DNA of 64,000 nt. Origin: Tyzzerella sp. An114. Lineage in GTDB: Bacteria; Bacillota; Clostridia; Lachnospirales; Anaerotignaceae. The position numbers and the translations under genes were made by a program. The notes under the pieces were generated by a model. The model had not been told where the DNA came from. It searched no databases and was given only the letters and a program-made list of their open reading frames with translations. This document shows positions 56,110-64,000 of the stretch, in pieces. Within the stretch, counting starts at the first letter, position 1. Each line of letters starts with the position of its first letter. The DNA is taken from assembly GCF_002161055.1 (NCBI RefSeq), contig NZ_NFLT01000007.1:1-64000 (forward strand). Direction: 5' to 3'.

Positions 56110-57579
56110 TTGGGAGATACTTTGAAAATAGTATTTGTGCTTATAGCAATTGCTCTTATAGTAAATGTAATACTTGCAGTTTTTGTAGTGTTTTCCGAGC
56201 GAAGAAAGCCTTCTAGTACATGGGCATGGTTACTTGTTTTATTCTTTATACCTGTATTTGGATTTATAATATACATGGTTTTTGGAAGAGACAGTAGGAG
56301 AGAGAAACTTTTTGCTGATAAGGACAAGTTTGATACAAAGGTTTATTTTGATTATATTTTGAGTAATGAAAGATATATGAAGAAACTTATGTGGCAAAAA
56401 AAAGCTATTGAAAATAAACAAGACATAACACAGTTTAAATATTTGAACGATTTGTTGTATCTCAATATAAATACGGGAAATTGGATGACTGAAAATAATA
56501 GAGTTAGAAGATTTGTTGACGGAAATGAAAAATTTGAAACTCTTATAAATGATATAAGACGAGCTAAAGATTTTATTCATATTGAGTACTATATAATAAG
56601 AAATGATAAGTTAGGTAGAAAACTTGTAAGTGAACTTGCGGCAAAGGCTTTGGAAGGTGTTGAAGTAAGAATATTGTATGACGGTATGGGTTGTATAGAA
56701 CTTCCAAAACACTTTTTTGATGAACTTATAAAAGCGGGAGGTCATGCTGTGGCATTTCTTCCACGACTTATGATAAGAATAAATTACAGAAACCACAGAA
56801 AAATATGTGTCATTGATGGAAAGGTTGGATATATAGGAGGATTTAATATAGGTGATGAATATCTTGGAATAGTTAAAAGATATGGAAAATGGCGTGATAC
56901 TCATATAAGAATTGAGGGAAATGCTGTTGACCAACTTCATATGCGTTTTATAATGGATTGGAATTTTACATCAAAAAGTTTTCCTGTACCTATTGATGAT
57001 AGATATTTTCCACCTAAAAATGAATTTTCAGGTGTTAAAATGCAAATAGTTTCCAGTGGACCTGATACTGTTTGGAAAAACATAAGAAATTCATATTTTA
57101 AAATGATAAATGAGGCTGAAGACCATATTTATATAACTACTCCTTACTTTGTGCCTGATGACAGTATTTTTGGAGCTTTAAAAGTTGCTGCTCTTTCTGG
57201 TATAGATGTTAGAATAATATTTCCGGGAAACCCTGACCATATGTTTGTTTATTGGGCAAGTATGTCATATTTAGGAGAGCTTTTAAAAGCTGGTGTTAGA
57301 TGTTATCAGTATGAGAAAGGTTTTATACATTCAAAATTTATGTCTATTGACGGCATAGTTTCAAGTGTTGGCACTGCTAATATGGACGTTAGAAGTTTTG
57401 CTGTGAACTTTGAGACAAATGCTTTTATGTTTGATGAGGATATAACAAAGAAACTTGAAGATGACTTTTTAAATGACCTTGAAAGTTGTCTTGAGATTAC
57501 TTCTTTATGGTATGAAAATAGAAAATGGTGGTTTAGGCTTAAAGAGTCTGTTGCTAGACTTATATCACCTATACTTTGA
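56110..57579 (+). CDS. cls: Cardiolipin synthase
   Basis: The 489-residue protein has two N-terminal membrane helices (up to about residue 60) and two phospholipase D motifs: HRKICVIDGKVGYIGGFN near residue 230 and HSKFMSIDGIVSSVGTAN near residue 410. It makes cardiolipin from two phosphatidylglycerols in the membrane. The start is TTG 56110 after AAGGAGATG, with a C-terminal SPIL ending as in the family. It overlaps nothing, and the thioesterase gene begins 21 bases later. Confidence 0.95.
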   Translation: MGDTLKIVFVLIAIALIVNVILAVFVVFSERRKPSSTWAWLLVLFFIPVFGFIIYMVFGRDSRREKLFADKDKFDTKVYFDYILSNERYMKKLMWQKKAIENKQDITQFKYLNDLLYLNINTGNWMTENNRVRRFVDGNEKFETLINDIRRAKDFIHIEYYIIRNDKLGRKLVSELAAKALEGVEVRILYDGMGCIELPKHFFDELIKAGGHAVAFLPRLMIRINYRNHRKICVIDGKVGYIGGFNIGDEYLGIVKRYGKWRDTHIRIEGNAVDQLHMRFIMDWNFTSKSFPVPIDDRYFPPKNEFSGVKMQIVSSGPDTVWKNIRNSYFKMINEAEDHIYITTPYFVPDDSIFGALKVAALSGIDVRIIFPGNPDHMFVYWASMSYLGELLKAGVRCYQYEKGFIHSKFMSIDGIVSSVGTANMDVRSFAVNFETNAFMFDEDITKKLEDDFLNDLESCLEITSLWYENRKWWFRLKESVARLISPIL

Positions 57580-57599
57580 AAAGAGAGGTACTTTATATT

Positions 57600-58361
57600 A
57601 TGAAAAAAGGTTTTGAGGTTAGTTATACTATTGGATATTTTGAGGTTGATGGTGATTTGTTTTTAACTCCTTCATCTCTTGCAGTTTATTTGCAGGACGC
57701 AGCTATACTTCATTCTGATTCAATAGGTTATACAATAGATTATTTTAATAACGAGAAAAAGGGCTGGGTTATAATAAATTGGCATATTGATATAATTCGT
57801 ATGCCACAAAAAGGCGAGACAATAAGGGTTTGTACATGGTCTGATGAATGTAAAAGAATGCAAGCTGAGAGAAGTTTTGTTGTGTATGATGAAAATGAAA
57901 TACCTGTTGCTAAAGCTATGAGTAAATGGATATTTATGGATTTGGAAAGACGCCGTCCTGTTAAAATTAATGAAGACATGGCAGAAAGATATAGTTCATT
58001 AAATGTTAAGGCAATAGAAAATGAAAATTATAAAATGATTGAAAAAGATGAAAACGATATAATTTCACAAAGGGTTTTTACTGTGACAAGAAGAGATACA
58101 GACTCAAATGGTCATACAAACAATACAAAATATATAGAATGGGCAATTGATGATGTGCCTGATGATATATATTATAATTATAAAGTTTCTGATATTAGAG
58201 TTGTATATAGAAAAGAATGTTATAAAAATTCCTGTGTAAAAGGTAAATGCTATCTTGTAAATTTAGATGATGATAAAAAATGTGTTGTATCCACATTTAC
58301 AGATAATAACAATGATAAAGAAGTTTTTGCTGAAATCTCCACAATATGGGAAAAATGTTAA
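57600..58361 (+). CDS. Acyl-ACP thioesterase (FatA/FatB-like)
   Basis: The 253-residue protein has two hot-dog domains: an N-half with YFEVDGDLFLTPSSLAVYLQDAAILHSDSIG and GWVIINWHIDIIRMPQKGETI, and a C-half with RRDTDSNGHTNNTKYIEWA, where Asn and His form the catalytic pair (NGHTNNTKY). It releases fatty acids from ACP and is often next to lipid genes. I chose ATG 57600, AGAGAGG being 10 bases upstream, over the in-frame TTG at 57576. It is probably cotranscribed with cls. Confidence 0.9.
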   Translation: MKKGFEVSYTIGYFEVDGDLFLTPSSLAVYLQDAAILHSDSIGYTIDYFNNEKKGWVIINWHIDIIRMPQKGETIRVCTWSDECKRMQAERSFVVYDENEIPVAKAMSKWIFMDLERRRPVKINEDMAERYSSLNVKAIENENYKMIEKDENDIISQRVFTVTRRDTDSNGHTNNTKYIEWAIDDVPDDIYYNYKVSDIRVVYRKECYKNSCVKGKCYLVNLDDDKKCVVSTFTDNNNDKEVFAEISTIWEKC

Positions 58362-58389
58362 CGGTTATTTTAAATATTGGTTACAATTG

Positions 58390-58418
58390 TTGCAAAAAAT
58401 GAGTTAATGAAATAAAAT
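58390..58418 (+). promoter_or_regulatory. Promoter of the LysM-G5 gene
   Basis: TTGCAA (58390-58395), 17-base spacer, TAAAAT (58413-58418). Predicted start about 50 bases before the ATG at 58476. Confidence 0.7.
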
Positions 58419-58475
58419 ATACCGTGTGTGTTTAATTATGTAAATTTTTAAAAGTTTATGATAGGGGGGGTTGAT

Positions 58476-59570
58476 ATGGCTGATTTTGGAAATAGAAATA
58501 GTGATAAAATTAGGCGTAGAACAAGAAGTACTGCTAATTTAAGAGATGTCAGTAAAAATAATTATACGCCGCCTGTTGAAAAAGAAAAAAGAGAAAATCC
58601 ACGTAAAAAGCGTAAAAGAAGAAGTATAAAATTAAAAAACAGAAGATTGGCTGTTTTAGTAATTTTTATTTTTGTAATTATACTTCTGGCACTTTTTAGT
58701 ATATTCAGTAAAAATGCATATGATATCACTGTTGATGGTGAGAGTGTTGGAGTTATAAAAAAGACAAATATAGAGGTTTCTGATATTAACAATACGGTTA
58801 TAGCTGGAATTGAACAGCAATTAGGTTCAAAAATACAAATAAATGAAGAAATAGGAATGAAAGCTGTAAGAGCTTCTAAAAAAGATATGGTGACAATAGA
58901 TTATGTTATTTCAAAAATAAAAGAGAATGTCACATATAAAGTTGAAGCGGCTGTTATAACTGTTGATGGAATTGAGGCGGCTGTTCTTTCTAATACTGCT
59001 GAGGCTGATAAACTTTTAAATGAAATAAAATCAGAATATATACCGGAGGATAAAAAAGATAAAATGGAGGCATCTTTTGTTGAAGATGTTCAAGTTGTAT
59101 CTAAATATGTTAATTCTGATGATATAATAACAGCTGATGTGGCAAAAAGCAAATTCCAACAGACTACAAAAGTTTCAAAAACATATACTGTTCAATCTGG
59201 AGATACACTTTCTAAAATCGCTGATGCAGCAGTTATGACAATGGACGAACTTTATGCAGAAAATCCTGGTATAACAACTACCCTTAAATTAGGTCAGGTT
59301 GTTAATATACTTGTGGACAAGCCGGCTTTGTCTGTAAAAACTATTGAGACAAATGTTTTTACAGAGATTGCTAAAAAACAAGTTAAGTATCAGACTGATT
59401 CTTCAAAACCAGCTTCATATCAAAAAGTTATACAACAGGGTAGCGATGGACAGAAAGAAATCACTGTACAAACTATTCGTATAAACGGCTTTGAGGAGGA
59501 ACAGGCTGTTGTTTCTGAAAATATAACACAAGAACCTGTTGATGAAATTATAGAAGTAGGGGCAAAATAA
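58476..59570 (+). CDS. LysM and G5 domain protein, single-pass membrane, lacking an M23 domain
   Basis: The 364-residue protein has a basic cytoplasmic N-terminus, one membrane helix (residues about 60-83), a coiled region, a LysM domain (KTYTVQSGDTLSKIADAAVMTMDELYAENPG, near 220) and a G5 domain at the end. In Clostridia this arrangement normally continues into an M23 endopeptidase, but here the frame stops after VGAK, immediately before a terminator. No M23 motif is visible in any downstream frame. It should bind peptidoglycan. I chose ATG 58476, with a G-rich site before it, over ATG 58458. Confidence 0.85.
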   Translation: MADFGNRNSDKIRRRTRSTANLRDVSKNNYTPPVEKEKRENPRKKRKRRSIKLKNRRLAVLVIFIFVIILLALFSIFSKNAYDITVDGESVGVIKKTNIEVSDINNTVIAGIEQQLGSKIQINEEIGMKAVRASKKDMVTIDYVISKIKENVTYKVEAAVITVDGIEAAVLSNTAEADKLLNEIKSEYIPEDKKDKMEASFVEDVQVVSKYVNSDDIITADVAKSKFQQTTKVSKTYTVQSGDTLSKIADAAVMTMDELYAENPGITTTLKLGQVVNILVDKPALSVKTIETNVFTEIAKKQVKYQTDSSKPASYQKVIQQGSDGQKEITVQTIRINGFEEEQAVVSENITQEPVDEIIEVGAK

Positions 59571-59579
59571 AGCCTATTT

Positions 59580-59613
59580 TGAGAAGTATCTTTTTTGAGA
59601 TACTTCTCTTTTT
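59580..59613 (+). terminator. Terminator after the LysM-G5 gene
   Basis: GAGAAGTATC/GATACTTCTC with a T-rich loop, then TTTTT. Confidence 0.9.
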
Positions 59614-59630
59614 ATGTTTAAATTTTGACA

Positions 59631-59659
59631 TTGACAACTTTCATTTTGTGTAATATCAT
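59631..59659 (+). promoter_or_regulatory. Promoter of tRNA-Leu(CAG)
   Basis: A tandem TTGACATTGACA ends in TTGACA (59631-59636), then a 17-base spacer and TATCAT (59654-59659). Start near 59666, before the tRNA at 59683. Confidence 0.75.
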
Positions 59660-59682
59660 TATGTTTAGTTAAAATTTAATAT

Positions 59683-59765
59683 GCGGATATGGCGGAATGG
59701 CAGACGCGCAAGATTCAGATTCTTGTCCCTTTATGGTGGTGCAGGTTCAAGTCCTGTTATCCGCA
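59683..59765 (+). tRNA. tRNA-Leu (CAG)
   Basis: A class II tRNA. The acceptor GCGGATA (59683-59689) pairs with TATCCGC (59758-59764), anticodon CAG is at 59716-59718, and the variable arm is long (TGTCCCTTTATGGTGGTGC region). It is a single-gene unit with its own promoter and terminator, unlike the rRNA-linked tRNAs. Confidence 0.96.
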
Positions 59766-59778
59766 CTCATTTATTTTT

Positions 59779-59817
59779 AAAAACCGTAATTTTTTATTAC
59801 GGTTTTTATTTTTTTAT
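59779..59817 (+). terminator. Terminator of tRNA-Leu(CAG)
   Basis: AAAAACCGTAAT/ATTACGGTTTTT with a T-rich loop, then a long T-rich tail. Confidence 0.9.
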
Positions 59818-59868
59818 GTAATAAAATCTTAACATTGATACTCTAATATATTATAAGGGGGGAAAATT

Positions 59869-60687
59869 ATGGAAAGAAAACTTTTTTGTGAAATATCGCC
59901 TTTAACTTATAATATATCTGTTAAAAAATGTATAATTCAAAGAAATATAAAAGATTTTTTAAAACACACAAATTTTTCTCTTGAAAAAGGTGAAATTCTT
60001 CCTGTTGTATTATATCGTCACAGCTCTCTTATAAGAAGAAAATTAGGTAATGTAGATATGGAGCTTCAGGAGAATAAAGCTATAAATCTTAATATTGCCG
60101 CACCTCTTGTAAATGAAATTATTATAAAACCGGGGGAAACTTTTTCATTTTGGAAACTTGTTGGAAATACAACAGCTAAAAAAGGATATAAAGAAGGTGT
60201 AACTATAAGTAATGAAAAAGTTAAAAGTGGAATTGGTGGTGGAATGTGTCAGTTTACAAATCTTATCCATTGGCTTGTTTTACATACTCCTCTTGATATT
60301 GTTGAGCATCATCACCATGATAGATTTGACCTTTTTCCAGATTATAATAGACAAGTTCCCTTTGGTACAGGGACTTCAATAGCTTATAATTATATTGATT
60401 ATCGTTTTGAGAATAATACAGGTATGGACTTTCAGCTTATTACATATACAACAGATACTCATTTATGTGGTGAAATACGTGCTGAAAAAAATCTTGATTT
60501 TAAATATCATATATTTACTGAAAATGAAAAATTTATAAAAAAGAATGGAGAAGTTTATAGGACAGGAAATGTTTATAGAAAATGTGTTGATGTGAGAACA
60601 GGTAATACTATTTCAAAAGAACTTATAAGAGAAAACTATGCAAAAGTTCTGTATGATACATCAAATCTTGATGTGGAGGAAGTTTAA
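59869..60687 (+). CDS. VanW family protein
   Basis: The 272-residue protein contains the VanW core: IIKPGETFSFWKLVGNTTAKKGYKEGVTISN, then GIGGGMCQFTNLIHWLVLHTPLDIVEHHHH and FGTGTSIAYNYIDYRFENNT. VanW occurs in VanB-type clusters but is more widespread. Its biochemical role is unknown. No vanA/B, vanH or vanX lies nearby, and ddl is of the ordinary type, so I infer no resistance. No signal peptide is present. GGGGGG precedes the ATG. Confidence 0.9.
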   Translation: MERKLFCEISPLTYNISVKKCIIQRNIKDFLKHTNFSLEKGEILPVVLYRHSSLIRRKLGNVDMELQENKAINLNIAAPLVNEIIIKPGETFSFWKLVGNTTAKKGYKEGVTISNEKVKSGIGGGMCQFTNLIHWLVLHTPLDIVEHHHHDRFDLFPDYNRQVPFGTGTSIAYNYIDYRFENNTGMDFQLITYTTDTHLCGEIRAEKNLDFKYHIFTENEKFIKKNGEVYRTGNVYRKCVDVRTGNTISKELIRENYAKVLYDTSNLDVEEV

Positions 60688-60737
60688 TTGTTTTTGTTTT
60701 CGTATATATAAATATATTAACTTAGGAGGTTTTTAAT

Positions 60738-61190
60738 ATGGGATTTATGGATAAATTAGGTGGCAATATTGCAAATGGTTTAATGGGAAATCTTAGCCAG
60801 ATTGATAATGATGAACTTATGAAAGATTATGGCGAATATATAATGAATGGAGAGACTATACAAATTGGTTTTAAAATGATACGTGACATTATGATAATAA
60901 CAGATAAGAGAATTATAGAGATTGATAAACAGGGTGCTACTGGTCAGAAAATGCGTATTAATTCTATAAATCTTGACTCTGTTATACATGTTACTGCTGA
61001 AACATCTGGTTTTGGTGCTGATGATAGCGAAATAACAATAACATACATAACTTCACCTTATTTTAAAGTTTCCGGCGGTGTTTCTTTGGCTGAAAAGACT
61101 TTTGAGTTTCCAAAAAGTTTTGATATAAAATATCTTTATAGACTTTTACAGGAAACAGCTTATGAAAACCATGAAAGAATTAATAGGTGA
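60738..61190 (+). CDS. PH-domain-like protein (bPH_1)
   Basis: The 150-residue protein is mostly a bacterial PH-like domain: ETIQIGFKMIRDIMIITDKRIIEIDKQGATGQKMRINSINLDSVIHVTAETSG, then strands and a C-terminal helix. The family is widespread in Firmicutes and its function is unclear. AGGAGG precedes the ATG. Its stop lies four bases before the start of the DUF1963 gene, so the two are cotranslated. Confidence 0.85.
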   Translation: MGFMDKLGGNIANGLMGNLSQIDNDELMKDYGEYIMNGETIQIGFKMIRDIMIITDKRIIEIDKQGATGQKMRINSINLDSVIHVTAETSGFGADDSEITITYITSPYFKVSGGVSLAEKTFEFPKSFDIKYLYRLLQETAYENHERINR

Positions 61191-61194
61191 GTAT

Positions 61195-62457
61195 ATGGAC
61201 AAAGATTATATTTTAGATATACTTAGGAAAGAAATGGATAAAGGTACTATTGGATTTAGAGGTTCGAGTAAAAAGCCTACTATTTTTGACAGTCAAATTT
61301 ATGGTATACCTTATATACCTAAAGATGGTATTTGGGTTAAAGATAAAAATGGTAAATGTATGAATTTTATGGGACAGATTAATCTTAAAGATATGTATGT
61401 ACCTGAAGAACTACCTAAAAAAGGCATATTGCAGCTTTTTACAGATTATAATGATATATCGAAAATTGATTTTAATGACATAGCCGACAATGAACATTTT
61501 GAATTTATATATTATGAAGATATAGATGAAAGTGTTGGAGTTTCAGATGTTTTAAATAAATTTGACGAGGGAGAGTATAATTTTTATCCTTCTAATACTT
61601 GTAAAATTGAATTTAATGAACCTTGTAACTTTAAAAATGTTGATAAAGATAAAGTTGTTGAAGTTTTTAAAGAGATAAAAAGAAATACTGAAAAAGATGT
61701 TATAAGATTTACTCTTGAAGATGAAAAAGTAAATTTGTTTGATAGTTTTGTTTATGGTGTTCCATATATACCTTTAGATGGCTTTTGGCCAAAAGATGAA
61801 AATGGTCAGTGTTTAAATCTTTTAGCTCAGATAAACTGCGAAGATTTGAAAGGACTTGAACATTTTCCTAAAAAGGGTATACTTCAATTTTTTATAGCTT
61901 GTGATGATTGTTTAGGACTTGATTTTGATAATAATGAAAACAAAAATTTTAAAGTTGTGTATTATGAAAATATAGATAAAAACATAACTGTTGAAGATGT
62001 TATTGAAAAAGGAAATAATAATACTGATGATGATGTGTATTTTCCTGTATTAAATACATATAAAATTGTTTTTAAGGATATAGAAAAAGAAGGTATTACA
62101 ACATCAGACTATAAATTTGATAAAATATTTACAAATTTATATAATAAAAAATTTAAATGTAAAATAGAAAAATGGTGGGATGTTGGAGCTGAGTTTGCAG
62201 ACGATTTATGTAATTGTGAAAGCAATTATTCAAATCATAAATGTGGAGGGTATCCTTTCTTTACACAAAGCGACCCAAGAGTATATAAAAATTGTGAGGA
62301 CTATGATGTTCTTTTATTCCAGTTGGACAGTGATTTTTGCGAAAATGACGAAAAGGTCATGTGGGGAGATGTTGGGGTTGGAAACTTCTTTATAAAAAAA
62401 GAAGACCTTGAAAATCTTAATTTTGATAATGTGCTTTATAACTGGGATTGTTGTTAA
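61195..62457 (+). CDS. Tandem YwqG/DUF1963 protein
   Basis: The 420-residue cytoplasmic protein contains two DUF1963 copies. The first covers about residues 27-155 (IYGIPYIPKDGIWVKDKNGKCMNFMGQIN and LPKKGILQLF). The second starts near residue 178 (VYGVPYIPLDGFWPKDENGQCLNLLAQIN and FPKKGILQFF), and only it carries the C-terminal half ending in WGDVGVGNFFI and NWDCC. YwqG has no assigned activity. I chose ATG 61195, four bases after the preceding stop. Upstream ATGs at 61162 and 61171 lie in the previous gene. Confidence 0.88.
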   Translation: MDKDYILDILRKEMDKGTIGFRGSSKKPTIFDSQIYGIPYIPKDGIWVKDKNGKCMNFMGQINLKDMYVPEELPKKGILQLFTDYNDISKIDFNDIADNEHFEFIYYEDIDESVGVSDVLNKFDEGEYNFYPSNTCKIEFNEPCNFKNVDKDKVVEVFKEIKRNTEKDVIRFTLEDEKVNLFDSFVYGVPYIPLDGFWPKDENGQCLNLLAQINCEDLKGLEHFPKKGILQFFIACDDCLGLDFDNNENKNFKVVYYENIDKNITVEDVIEKGNNNTDDDVYFPVLNTYKIVFKDIEKEGITTSDYKFDKIFTNLYNKKFKCKIEKWWDVGAEFADDLCNCESNYSNHKCGGYPFFTQSDPRVYKNCEDYDVLLFQLDSDFCENDEKVMWGDVGVGNFFIKKEDLENLNFDNVLYNWDCC

Positions 62458-62461
62458 AAAC

Positions 62462-62497
62462 AAAAAAGGCTGTCTTTTAGACAGCTTTTTTATTTTG
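62462..62497 (+). terminator. Terminator after the DUF1963 gene
   Basis: AAAAAGGCTGTCT/AGACAGCTTTTT with a short T loop and T tail. Confidence 0.92.
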
Positions 62498-62532
62498 TTT
62501 ATTAAAAGTTATTCCTAAAATCAATAATAATA

Positions 62533-62541
62533 TGATATACT
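62533..62541 (+). promoter_or_regulatory. Extended -10 promoter of lepA
   Basis: TGA then TATACT (62536-62541), 36 bases before the ATG. The -35 region is weak. Confidence 0.5.
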
Positions 62542-62576
62542 ATACATTAGTTTTAAATTTATGAGGAGGAAAAAAG

Positions 62577-64000
62577 ATGTCTTTAAACAGACAGGATAAA
62601 ATAAGAAATTTTTGTATTGTTGCACATATAGACCATGGCAAATCAACTCTTGCCGATAGACTTATACAGAAAACAGGACTTTTGACAGAAAGAGAAATGC
62701 AGGAACAAGTCCTTGATAATATGGAACTTGAGAGAGAAAGAGGAATTACAATAAAGGCACAGGCTGTCCGTCTTGTATATAAAGCTTCAGACGGTGAGGA
62801 GTATGTTTTTAACCTTATAGATACACCGGGACACGTTGACTTTAACTATGAGGTTTCAAGAAGTCTTGCTGCCTGCGAGGGTGCTATACTTATTGTTGAC
62901 GCTGCTCAAGGTGTTGAGGCTCAAACTCTTGCAAATGTATATCTTGCAATAGATAACAATCTTGAAATACTTCCTGTTATAAATAAGATTGACCTTCCAA
63001 GTGCTAACCCTGAAATGGCTAAAAATGAGATTGAAGATATTATAGGAATACCTGCTGAGGATGCTCCTATGATTTCAGCTAAAAACGGTATAAACATTGA
63101 GGAAGTTCTTAAAAGAATAGTCACTGATATACCAGCTCCAAGTGGTGATGAAAATGCACCTTTGAAAGCTCTTGTTTTTGACTCTGTTTATGACCCTTAT
63201 AAAGGTGTTATAGTTATTATGAGAGTTTTTGATGGAAGTATTAGAAAAGGTACTAAAGTTAAAATGATGGCAACTAAAAAAGAATTTGAAGTTGTTGAAA
63301 CTGGTTTCTTTGGTCCTGGAAGATTTATACCTTGTGATGAGCTTAAAGCTGGCGATGTAGGATATTTTACTGCAAGTATTAAAAATGTTGCTGACACTCG
63401 TGTAGGTGATACTGTCACTGAAGTTGAAAATCCTACTTCTGAACCTCTTGCTGGATATAAAAAAGTAAATCCTATGGTTTACTGTGGTATTTTCCCAGCT
63501 GATGGTTCAAAGTATCCTGACCTTAGAGATGCTCTTGAAAAACTTCAGCTTAATGATGCTTCTCTTTTCTTTGAGCCTGAAACTTCTGTGGCTTTAGGTT
63601 TCGGTTTTAGATGTGGTTTCTTAGGACTTTTACATCTTGAAATTGTTCAAGAGAGACTTGAAAGAGAGTATAACTTTGATGTTGTTACAACTGCACCAAG
63701 TGTTATATATAAAGTTCATCTTACAGACGGTACAAGCATGGATATATCAAATCCAAGCAATATGCCAGACCCTGCAAGAATACTTTCTATGGAAGAACCT
63801 ATTGTACGTGCTGAAATTATGCTTCCTAAAGATTATATTGGAACAATTATGGAACTTTGTCAGCAGAGACGAGGAGAATATATAAGTATGGAGTATCTTG
63901 ATGATATAAGAGCTAGACTTATATATGAAATTCCTCTTAATGAAATTATATATGACTTCTTTGATGTTTTAAAATCAAGAAGTAGAGGCTATGCTTCATT
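62577..64000 (+). CDS. lepA: Elongation factor 4 (LepA), 3' end outside the window
   Basis: The reading frame is open from ATG 62577 to the window end (about 474 codons of a usual 600). The G domain shows [14 protein letters not shown] (G1), RGITIKAQ (G2), DTPGHVDF (G3), NKIDLP (G4) and SAK (G5). Domain II and the start of the EF-G-like domains follow. It is a ribosomal GTPase thought to back-translocate or rescue stalled ribosomes. AGGAGG precedes the ATG with a nine-base gap. A single terminator upstream and an extended -10 element suggest its own transcript. Confidence 0.97.
   Translation, partial: MSLNRQDKIRNFCIVAHIDHGKSTLADRLIQKTGLLTEREMQEQVLDNMELERERGITIKAQAVRLVYKASDGEEYVFNLIDTPGHVDFNYEVSRSLAACEGAILIVDAAQGVEAQTLANVYLAIDNNLEILPVINKIDLPSANPEMAKNEIEDIIGIPAEDAPMISAKNGINIEEVLKRIVTDIPAPSGDENAPLKALVFDSVYDPYKGVIVIMRVFDGSIRKGTKVKMMATKKEFEVVETGFFGPGRFIPCDELKAGDVGYFTASIKNVADTRVGDTVTEVENPTSEPLAGYKKVNPMVYCGIFPADGSKYPDLRDALEKLQLNDASLFFEPETSVALGFGFRCGFLGLLHLEIVQERLEREYNFDVVTTAPSVIYKVHLTDGTSMDISNPSNMPDPARILSMEEPIVRAEIMLPKDYIGTIMELCQQRRGEYISMEYLDDIRARLIYEIPLNEIIYDFFDVLKSRSRGYAS

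Noticed and set aside
59829-59857. TTAACA-17-TATAAG promoter before the VanW gene
   Set aside because: The transcript would begin after the GGGGGG ribosome binding site, so this element cannot serve the ATG at 59869.
34620-60687. A vancomycin-resistance cluster (ddl and VanW)
   Set aside because: The two genes are 24 kb apart, ddl has D-Ala-type features and vanH/vanX/vanR/vanS are absent.

Overview
The window reads as part of a low-GC (about 30%) chromosome of an anaerobic, endospore-forming Clostridia species. Direct support comes from a gerA-type germination operon, spoIIR, spmA/spmB, a ytvI-like gene, an AbrB-type regulator, dnaD/dnaI-type primosome genes, a long Bacillus-type SRP RNA, a tRNA-Trp-type T-box, and near-universal AGGAGG ribosome binding sites that match the 16S 3' end at base 60. 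A biotin-dependent sodium-pump decarboxylase operon and many secreted proteins with copper-amine-oxidase-like stalk domains fit a Lachnospirales/Anaerotignum/Tyzzerella-like fermenter, but that placement is inference. I see no prophage, insertion sequence or CRISPR array.

Layout. 1-4384: end of a ribosomal operon in the unusual order 16S(3' end)-5S-tRNA-Ile-tRNA-Ala-23S-5S, followed by Asn, Glu, Thr, Met/Ile2, Asp, Val and Leu tRNAs and a terminator. 4.4-16.8 kb: mostly single-gene units with their own terminators (a small membrane protein, an FMN hydroxy-acid oxidase with an N-terminal Cys cluster, a secreted stalk-domain protein, asnB, lipoproteins, murG, a degenerate M1-peptidase-like lipoprotein, a HIT protein and a cyclophilin lipoprotein). 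16.9-23.1 kb: pyrG, a UspA-like protein, a SEC-C protein, then a tsaC-rpiB-upp-tagO run. 23.1-25.2 kb: dnaD-dnaI on the minus strand. 25.2-30.1 kb: a very strongly expressed-looking S-layer-like protein, a second stalk protein and a TolC-like protein. 30.1-34.5 kb: gerAA-gerAB-gerAC and spoIIR. 34.5-36.9 kb: ddl-murI-trxA. 37-39.7 kb: a stalk/DUF3298 protein, abrB and spmAB. 39.8-43.6 kb: an FG-GAP-like lipoprotein, tadA, a CAT-like acyltransferase, SRP RNA and uppP. 43.6-47.4 kb: a DUF362 ferredoxin-like protein, an MBL hydrolase and a Trp T-box controlling a stand-alone trpB2. 47.6-52.6 kb: an operon encoding a 12S-type carboxyltransferase, OadG, a biotin carrier, OadB and a 5S-type carboxyltransferase. 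52.6-64 kb: ytvI, ispE-gntR, cls, an acyl-ACP thioesterase, a LysM-G5 protein, tRNA-Leu(CAG), a VanW protein, a PH-domain protein, a tandem YwqG/DUF1963 protein, and the start of lepA, which runs off the window.

How parts fit together. Envelope biogenesis is heavily represented (murG, tagO, ddl, murI, uppP, cls, VanW, LysM, S-layer-like). Translation and tRNA maintenance follow (tsaC, tadA, lepA, tRNAs), then sporulation and germination. The decarboxylase operon carries both a 12S-like and a 5S-like carboxyltransferase with one biotin carrier and one sodium pump, so it could act as a transcarboxylase and as an energy-conserving decarboxylase. I judge this the most interesting metabolic unit in the window. 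No gene cluster here is convincingly a wholly undescribed system. The best leads are regulatory and structural: the extra 5S gene with a compensated base pair, a terminator that contains the gerAA ribosome binding site, a possible ATC start codon, a catalytically dead M1-like lipoprotein, and operator-like palindromes at three promoters.
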